NCBI GenBank assembly: GCA_009701105.1
Contig: WLKU01000033.1
Coordinates: forward strand, 1 to 10,762
Length of the DNA stretch: 10,762 bases
Direction: 5' to 3'
Origin: Actinomycetota bacterium
GTDB taxonomy: Bacteria > Actinomycetota > Acidimicrobiia > Acidimicrobiales > Ilumatobacteraceae
The position numbers and the translations under genes were made by a program. The first letter of the stretch is position 1; the number at the start of each line of letters is the position of its first letter. The notes beneath the pieces are model-generated. The model had not been told where the DNA came from and did no database searches. It saw only the letters and a program-made list of their open reading frames with translations. This document shows positions 6,801-10,762 of the stretch, in pieces.

Positions 6801-6967
6801 GCAAAGTTCGCAAACGCATAACCATCCGGAGTCGGACGCAACTCAGTGGCGACCGGAACCAAATCAATTGTTGGGTCGCTACTTGCTCCACCACCACAGG
6901 CGGCGACTATCAGCAGCGTAAAGGCGATGAGAAAGGCTCGCCTTATGGGTGTTATGCGCCTATTCAT
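3854..6967 (-). CDS. Large surface lipoprotein: papain-like domain, Thr stalk, two FN3 domains, DUF1566-like end
   Basis: The predicted protein has 1037 residues. It starts with a lipoprotein signal peptide (RRAFLIAF core, lipobox VAAC, C24). Residues about 50-275 resemble an actinobacterial extracellular papain-like domain: C108 in GHCEGI, H193 in GGHALLPY and D214/N216 in YDSNWPG suit a Cys-His-Asp/Asn triad, followed by CPFC (269-272). A beta-rich region of unknown type (290-560) leads to a Thr/Pro/Val stalk (562-666), FN3 domains at about 667-762 and 763-858, and a Cys-containing DUF1566/Lcl-like domain (859-1037) with WHLPSKNELNQL and YWSSSE. The start at 6967 is preferred; ATG 6982 is possible. 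The gene follows the 928-residue lipoprotein gene by 86 bp and may share its transcript. Its stop is followed by AT-rich DNA with a short T-run. Its likely role is adhesion, surface binding or processing; catalysis is unproven. Confidence 0.88.
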   Translation of the reverse strand: MNRRITPIRRAFLIAFTLLIVAACGGGASSDPTIDLVPVATELRPTPDGYAFANFAAGASPEEFTTDDLVKMFGAEACTGGIEAACEPIAEAAAWARMVNQARQPGHCEGIVVEASKRFNLSLLPQTVELVNEGEVTHQIIRTFGTQFLPEVQNETNEWQKKSLSAIVAELVDSFKTGKPKYSMGLYVEQGGHALLPYAVEFPSPELARIQLYDSNWPGKNRYVEVDLKAKTWQFSFSGEDPANDPDAWTGGEGYMDLTSLDTRNNSTCPFCASKTKVKNSMIVISSVDRNWSVTTDKGVYSPITNNLVEGIVSRPIRGSVSPSGVKALEYVVFVEGNDLKLNLPNTTSAFISQGSAVVQLTTTTSSDDRTVSISNTSVSVDDPTVNVKIASGDLAADVAGDNTVIDIANKQLNISVETTTGQKIEAVVNQETPAISAKAPELGSTDFVVKTQTVDNSLQIREIARDGSEVVKTQLATKLTELSATSIDIPEVLQKSEVKPGLPPRENRDLANPEYTADAPFTPTEGLLVSKLAVKTELSTPLLAAVKNEALPESVASSVSTSTPTTTTVPPSSTTATPTTVKPTTTTTTTTVPPTTTVPPTTTAPSTTTTTSSTTTTVPPTTTTSSTTTTTSSTTTTTTTTTTTAPPVTTTAPPVTTTTTTIAVTVPGAPTSVYGTSGNTQVSLTWYAPASTGGSAITDYVVQFSTSASSGFTTFSDGTSSATTATVTGLTNSTVYYFKVAAVNSVGTSAYSAVSSGVTPGVASAPTSLTVSSGPAGMNVSWTAPTSTGGSAITDYVIQYTTSAGYSYVTFGDGTSTTTSATITGLIAGSTYYIRVAAVTSLATGTYSSESSGVLSKTCANGGVCVLGNTGPGGGKVFYVSSYAFASTGSDCGSSCYYLEAAASDVSGPFTWCSTSSRTNAIAQGIGDGMANTTTADSTCTSGAIQQAADYQSTIGGVTFTDWHLPSKNELNQLFTNQSHVAGLSPQFYWSSSEFSNPEDPTYVGDGVWTQDFGGGTQYFSYKGPNTAGTRPVRAF
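4970..5284 (-). repeat. Low-complexity Thr/Pro stalk with GTCGTGGTC-type simple repeats
   Basis: About 105 codons of the large surface lipoprotein encode mostly Thr, with VPP, APP and SST interruptions. On the plus strand this reads as tandem GTGGTC and GTCGTCGATGAT units and TTGGTGGCACAGT blocks. In secreted proteins such tracts act as extended, often glycosylated stalks. The simple repeats are prone to slippage and to assembly error. The long plus-strand reading frame across it (Val-rich) is an artefact of the repeat. Confidence 0.9.
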
Positions 6968-7004
6968 CTCGACGATTGGCATGAACTTCACTTGAAAGTG
7001 TTGA

Positions 7005-7035
7005 TCGGGGGCGAGTACCAACTACTCGCCCCCGA
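7005..7035 (-). terminator. Strong 13-bp hairpin between the two large surface genes
   Basis: Bases 7005-7017 and 7023-7035 form a perfect 13-bp GC-rich inverted repeat (core CGGGGGCGAGTA) with a 5-nt loop. It lies 18 bp past the stop of the upstream gene and 37 bp before the start of the downstream one. No T-tract follows on either strand, so it is not a classical rho-independent terminator. It could be a tail-less actinobacterial terminator, or a processing or stabilising hairpin that sets different levels of the two proteins. Confidence 0.6.
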
Positions 7036-7053
7036 AAAGCCTCTACCTGCGTC

Positions 7054-9840
7054 CTACTTCTTTGATCGAGCACGAATAACCGGTGCATAACCGATCAAGA
7101 TCAACACACTGAGACCAAGAATGAATATGACCCACGTTTTTGGTGAGGTCGTATTCATGGTTTGAGTGGCAGTTGAACCAGCCATACCACTTTCTAGACG
7201 CTCAATAAACTCAATTTCAGATGTAAGGATTTTCGAGCCATCTGTTGGACGAATCTCGATCTTCATACTGGACGACTTATCAACCTTAATTACTGTTGTG
7301 GCATCCAATTTTTGCATCGCTTCGCCATCAACACTCACAAATATCTCACCAGTGATATTTGTGTTAGCCAATAATGAATCGATACAGCCCGCATCACAAC
7401 TAATTTCGGTTTGGTTCGTGTCAAGCACCTGAGCAACAACGACGCCTTCCACGAATGGAAGAGCTGCTATGTCCACCACTCCACTTGATGTGCCACCAGA
7501 TGCAACCGTGCTGCTAGAAGCAACCGTGCTGCTAGAAGCAACCGTGCTGCTAGAAGCAACCGTGCTACCAGACGCAATTGTGCTTCCGGTGTCTACAGCA
7601 CCACCAGATGTCGTACCACCCGTGCCTCCAGTGCCTGCAGCACCACCAGGTGCCGAGACTGCACCGAACTGGTAATCAAATTGATCAAGTAAATAAGATT
7701 CAGATTCTCCATTCGGTGTCATCGAAAGAATCACTTGTCCCGAACCCGACAGACCGGTGCATGTCTTGGTGAATGTCAATGTCTCGCAAGTACCACCACC
7801 AGTGACTTCGATCGAACCACCCCACATGGAGATGTGCTGCAAATGCACATCGGTACTTTCCAAGGAGTATAACTTCAAGCTGATTTCCAATGATTTATTG
7901 TCCGTATTTTGTTTTACGTTCAACTTGTAGGGAAACTGGTCGGTTATCGGGCTGTAGGCAAAGGCCCTACTATAAACTTCCGTCGAGCCGTTGAACACAA
8001 CAAATGTTCCCTTATTGCCTTGTTTGAGTTTCATTGTGTAACTATTACCTTGTACCTGCATGTCACACGTAGCCGTTGCGCACGTGCTGTTCTTAATTCC
8101 GACCGTAAACCTATTTCCTATAATCCCATATGATCCAGAGTAGACATAAAAAACCACAGTTGAGCCTTGGTCATAGGGTCCATTCACAATCACCTCATTT
8201 GCAAGTCGCTCGTTTACAACGGATAAGCCCTCGTCGTAGGAAATCGAAATCCTCTCGACTACCTCGCCATTGTGAACTAACTGAAATTCGCTTTCTTCGT
8301 GTCCGGTCGCACTGCCATTTGTATTAGGGAGAAAAGACACACCCGCAGATGTATCCCCTGCCTGCACCCTCGAACCAGCACCCGAATCAAAAAAACCACC
8401 TCTGCTGATACCACTCGTTGTGATACTCCAGCCATCCGATGATCCACCTTCTGGAATAACCAAATAGACAGATGCAAAGACACCCATTCCATACATATTC
8501 CCCGAATATTGACTGTACGAAACGGCGCCCAGTTTCGGGTCTGCTTTCAAACTATTGACCCCCCCAGACGTCGCATTGCAGTTTGGGGATCCTGTAGCAG
8601 ACACTGAATACTTGCTGCTTAAGAGAGTTGGACCATTAGTGCCATCTACAATCTGAAATTCTCCAGAGTTACATCCCGGTTTTATAGCGTTTGAATACAT
8701 TGATCCTTGGTTATCATTTGAATTGAGCGTGGAGAATTCATAACCCTCCTGATCATTTCTCGTAAAGTAAGTTTTGTTGCCGTTCGGTACCGACCAAGTA
8801 AAAAGGGCCCGCGTCACGCCGTTGGTTGTCTCAAAAGTGACGACACCAGTTGGGTCATTTGCAGTAGTGATTACCGTTGCAGCAGGCTTTTCAATTAACT
8901 TGGCTCCCCAAACGTCAGTTCCACCTTTTCCAGCAAACACTTTCACGCTTGTGCACTGCGAGAAGTCAATGATCAAACGTTGTCTTGAGAAATAATTTTC
9001 GGCGGAATTTCCATCGCACTTTGCGTCGCTATAGCTCAAGGCATAATCAGAGGCAGTCAAATCCTCCGGAACCAATAGATCAACCGTGGCTATATTGCCT
9101 TGCCAGGTAACCGAAAATGTAACGTCTGCATCGACAGATCCTGTCGAAGTTCCAGCTTCGGATCCGATAGCAATGCTGTTGGTCACTGCCTGCTTGAGAA
9201 CCGGATATGGATTTGGATCAAGTCCTGTTGCAGTCTTATATGCATTAGCTGCAGCTACTGCAGCAGTGTTGTACGCAGCTATCGCGTCATTCGCATTCGT
9301 TGTGTTGTTGTAAGCGGTAACCGCATCGGATATCGCCTTATTTAAAATACTTAAAGCCGAATTTGCATCTGTCGTATTGTTTGCTGTGGCAAGAAGTGCT
9401 GTACACGCTTCATTGATACCAGCCTGCCAATCGTTTGCAGCTTTCACCAAGTCGGAGTCATACTTATCCGCGATGGGCTTTTTACTATTTAAAAACTCAA
9501 CATACAATTGTTTGTCAGCCTCTTTCGCGTCTGTCTGCGCTTTTGTGAGATCTTCACCTGTCAACGTTGAGTCCTTCAATGCATCCTGGTTCGGAGATCC
9601 TGGACTTGGCACTGCGTTCATGTCAATGTCGTACTGATCGCCCAACGCCTTATTTGTGGCATCAAGCGCCGCAATCTCGCCACCATCTGGGTTACATGTA
9701 CCAGTCGAGTCAAGTGCGACGTTCTTCGAACGTCCAGCATTAGAAGAAGAGCTGCTTCCCCCACACGACATCAGAACTATGGCCAGAACGACACCTAAAG
9801 CACCAATATTCTTGGTTTTGATATTCGATGGCATAAACAT
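7054..9840 (-). CDS. Large lipoprotein with C-terminal membrane anchor, unknown function
   Basis: This 928-residue protein was not recognised as a known family. The N-terminus is a lipoprotein signal (GALGVVLAIV core, lipobox LMSC, C26) followed by a Ser-rich linker. Residues about 55-205 are Ala/Asn/Asp-rich and helical, including two tandem 24-residue repeats (154-177 and 178-201). From about 235 to 720 the protein is beta-rich with several Cys pairs. A Gly/Ser/Thr linker (about 725-785) contains repeated SSTVAS units. A small beta domain with CDAGC follows, then a C-terminal hydrophobic helix (903-922) and the basic tail RARSKK. Anchoring at both ends is unusual. The start is secure: AAGGAG lies 5 nt before the ATG. 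The gene is divergent from tetR, probably its target, and is followed by the papain-like surface protein. A structural or adhesive surface role is likely, but this is inference. Confidence 0.88.
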   Translation of the reverse strand: MFMPSNIKTKNIGALGVVLAIVLMSCGGSSSSSNAGRSKNVALDSTGTCNPDGGEIAALDATNKALGDQYDIDMNAVPSPGSPNQDALKDSTLTGEDLTKAQTDAKEADKQLYVEFLNSKKPIADKYDSDLVKAANDWQAGINEACTALLATANNTTDANSALSILNKAISDAVTAYNNTTNANDAIAAYNTAAVAAANAYKTATGLDPNPYPVLKQAVTNSIAIGSEAGTSTGSVDADVTFSVTWQGNIATVDLLVPEDLTASDYALSYSDAKCDGNSAENYFSRQRLIIDFSQCTSVKVFAGKGGTDVWGAKLIEKPAATVITTANDPTGVVTFETTNGVTRALFTWSVPNGNKTYFTRNDQEGYEFSTLNSNDNQGSMYSNAIKPGCNSGEFQIVDGTNGPTLLSSKYSVSATGSPNCNATSGGVNSLKADPKLGAVSYSQYSGNMYGMGVFASVYLVIPEGGSSDGWSITTSGISRGGFFDSGAGSRVQAGDTSAGVSFLPNTNGSATGHEESEFQLVHNGEVVERISISYDEGLSVVNERLANEVIVNGPYDQGSTVVFYVYSGSYGIIGNRFTVGIKNSTCATATCDMQVQGNSYTMKLKQGNKGTFVVFNGSTEVYSRAFAYSPITDQFPYKLNVKQNTDNKSLEISLKLYSLESTDVHLQHISMWGGSIEVTGGGTCETLTFTKTCTGLSGSGQVILSMTPNGESESYLLDQFDYQFGAVSAPGGAAGTGGTGGTTSGGAVDTGSTIASGSTVASSSTVASSSTVASSSTVASGGTSSGVVDIAALPFVEGVVVAQVLDTNQTEISCDAGCIDSLLANTNITGEIFVSVDGEAMQKLDATTVIKVDKSSSMKIEIRPTDGSKILTSEIEFIERLESGMAGSTATQTMNTTSPKTWVIFILGLSVLILIGYAPVIRARSKK
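7502..7591 (-). repeat. 18-bp tandem repeats encoding SSTVAS units
   Basis: Three identical copies of the plus-strand unit GCAACCGTGCTGCTAGAA (7502-7519, 7520-7537, 7538-7555) are followed by two diverged copies (7556-7573, 7574-7591). They encode hexapeptide units (SSTVAS and variants) in the linker before the C-terminal domain of the 928-residue lipoprotein. Each unit is in frame, so copy-number change would alter linker length without a frameshift. Confidence 0.95.
9238..9381 (-). repeat. Tandem 24-residue helical repeat in the large lipoprotein
   Basis: Residues 154-177 and 178-201 of the 928-residue lipoprotein start with NNTTDANSA and NNTTNANDA and both end in AY. They continue as Ala-rich amphipathic helix, consistent with a duplicated coiled-coil or helical-bundle unit. 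The repeat is clearer in protein than in DNA. Confidence 0.65.
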
Positions 9841-9978
9841 TTCGTCTCCTTATGGTTGTTGACTTAATTGTTTTAAACTTAGGGATACCGTACACCAAAA
9901 AGATAATAAATGCAGAAGTTAGTTAATATTTCTTATAAATAGACATTAAGTATGATTTCACGGTATTAGTCTAGAAAC
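9841..9978. promoter_or_regulatory. AT-rich divergent promoter region with 7-bp inverted repeat
   Basis: These 138 bp separate the divergent starts of the 928-residue lipoprotein gene and tetR. ATACCGT (9885-9891) and its reverse complement ACGGTAT (9960-9966) lie near each gene's probable promoter. On the minus strand TATTAT (9903-9908) is a possible -10 for the lipoprotein gene, and AAGGAG (9846-9851) is its ribosome-binding site. On the plus strand TAGTCT (9967-9972), 6 nt before the tetR ATG, is a possible -10 for a leaderless message and touches one repeat arm. TetR regulators commonly control themselves and the divergent gene, so both genes may be repressed here. Confidence 0.45.
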
Positions 9979-10605
9979 ATGGCCAAGAAGCAAGTTGAGA
10001 CCACTCCTAAAGTCTCCACGAGGCAACGCCTGATTGACCTTGCCCTGATTGAACTCGACACAAATGGCTTGTCTGGATTCGATTTGGATGACCTTCTAGC
10101 AAAGTCAAAGATCTCCAAAGGCTCGCTGTATCACCATTTTGGGAGCAAAAACGGTTTGATCATTGCAGCCGAGATTCACCTTCTGCTCGAGTCATATGAC
10201 CAGGGAAACCAACTGTTTCGTCTTCTCACGGAAAATGCCCGAAATATAGACGAATTTGCTTCGCATTTAGAGTTAATGGTGAGAACTGCGACAAATACAG
10301 AATCAGATGAGTCTCGACGACGCCGTGTGCGCGCACTTGCCCTGGCACAACACAATCCAACACTTGCAGAAAAGATCCGGAAAAGCCAAATAGAAGGAAG
10401 CAACTACTTAGCAAACACCATGCAAATTGCTGTTGATAAAGGCTGGCTACGCCCAGACATCAATGTGAGAGCATTTTCTTACTGGCAACAAGCTGTGTTC
10501 TTTGGCCATACGTTGCTCGATATCAGTGGCGAAGATGACCTAAAAGAACCGTGGAATGACATTGCAATCATCGCATTCAAGGCGTTCTTAGTACAAGATA
10601 AATAA
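9979..10605 (+). CDS. TetR-family transcriptional regulator
   Basis: This 208-residue cytoplasmic regulator has a TetR N-terminal DNA-binding domain (about 14-60). The helix-turn-helix DLDDLLAKSKISKGSLYHHF ends in the typical GSLYHHFGSKNGLI (48-61). The C-terminal part (about 70-208) is helical, as expected for ligand binding and dimerisation, but gives no clue to the ligand. The ATG at 9979 has no Shine-Dalgarno sequence, and a TANNNT hexamer lies 6 nt upstream, so the message may be leaderless. It is divergent from the 928-residue surface lipoprotein gene, the probable regulated target together with itself. It is the last gene before the right-hand 63-bp repeat, 12 bp beyond its stop. Confidence 0.95.
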   Translation: MAKKQVETTPKVSTRQRLIDLALIELDTNGLSGFDLDDLLAKSKISKGSLYHHFGSKNGLIIAAEIHLLLESYDQGNQLFRLLTENARNIDEFASHLELMVRTATNTESDESRRRRVRALALAQHNPTLAEKIRKSQIEGSNYLANTMQIAVDKGWLRPDINVRAFSYWQQAVFFGHTLLDISGEDDLKEPWNDIAIIAFKAFLVQDK

Positions 10606-10617
10606 ACTCATAAACAA

Positions 10618-10680
10618 TTGAGGCGACGCCGGGAATCGAAATCCACGAAAAGCGTCACCCACAATCCTGTCTGGCTTTAA
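10618..10680 (+). repeat. 63-bp direct repeat, right copy
   Basis: This is the second copy of the element at 3735-3797, same orientation, 59/63 identical. The run of 34 identical bases at the left and 20 at the right enclose the only variable stretch (10652-10660). Here GACGC (10625-10629) pairs with GCGTC (10652-10656), one pair more than in the left copy. It begins 12 bp after the tetR stop. Together the two copies bracket the surface-protein and tetR block exactly. Confidence 0.95.
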
Positions 10681-10762
10681 ACAGTCAGATCGTCACTCGT
10701 GTTCGGCGTTCAACGTCCTGCCAATCCCCCAGTTTCCTGATGAGCGTTCACGGGGTGGTACC
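10681..10762. other. Unassigned right edge
   Basis: These 82 bases after the right repeat show no complete ORF, tRNA or hairpin that I can support. On the minus strand a frame is open from the edge to a TGA near 10691; it could be the C-terminus of a gene starting outside the window, but nothing in it was recognised. Confidence 0.3.

Noticed and set aside
9086..9862. Plus-strand ORFs opposite the 928-residue lipoprotein
   Set aside because: Short Ala/Ser-rich shadows of the helical-repeat region; the minus frame has the signal peptide and a strong ribosome-binding site.

Overview
The window most likely comes from an actinobacterium. The grounds are lipoproteins of actinobacterial style, a DUF664-type DinB protein, a cupredoxin-like lipoprotein without copper ligands, and a surface protein with a Thr/Pro linker, FN3 domains and a DUF1566-like end. 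This combination recalls aquatic Acidimicrobiia-type genomes. That placement rests on family resemblance only, and no rRNA or marker gene is present.

Left part (1-3709). A truncated short-chain dehydrogenase (minus strand) runs off the left edge. Divergent from it are a small cupredoxin-like lipoprotein, an MFS exporter and a pentapeptide-repeat protein; the last two are coupled by an ATGA overlap. Convergent to these is a two-gene minus-strand operon, a DinB/DUF664 protein followed by a small lipocalin-like protein, whose coding regions overlap by 8 bp.

Right part (3735-10680). Two near-identical 63-bp direct repeats (59/63 identical) bracket about 6.8 kb. That block holds only two very large minus-strand surface lipoproteins and a divergently transcribed TetR-family regulator. 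The upstream lipoprotein (928 aa) carries an N-terminal lipobox and a C-terminal membrane anchor. The downstream one (about 1037 aa) has a papain-like domain, a Thr-rich stalk, two FN3 domains and a DUF1566-like C-terminus. A 13-bp perfect hairpin separates the two genes. A 7-bp inverted repeat in the divergent promoter region is a candidate TetR operator. The block looks like a self-contained, regulated cell-surface module, possibly acquired or mobile.

The last 82 bases, beyond the right-hand repeat, hold no recognisable feature. No rRNA, tRNA, CRISPR array or recognisable transposase/integrase gene was seen.
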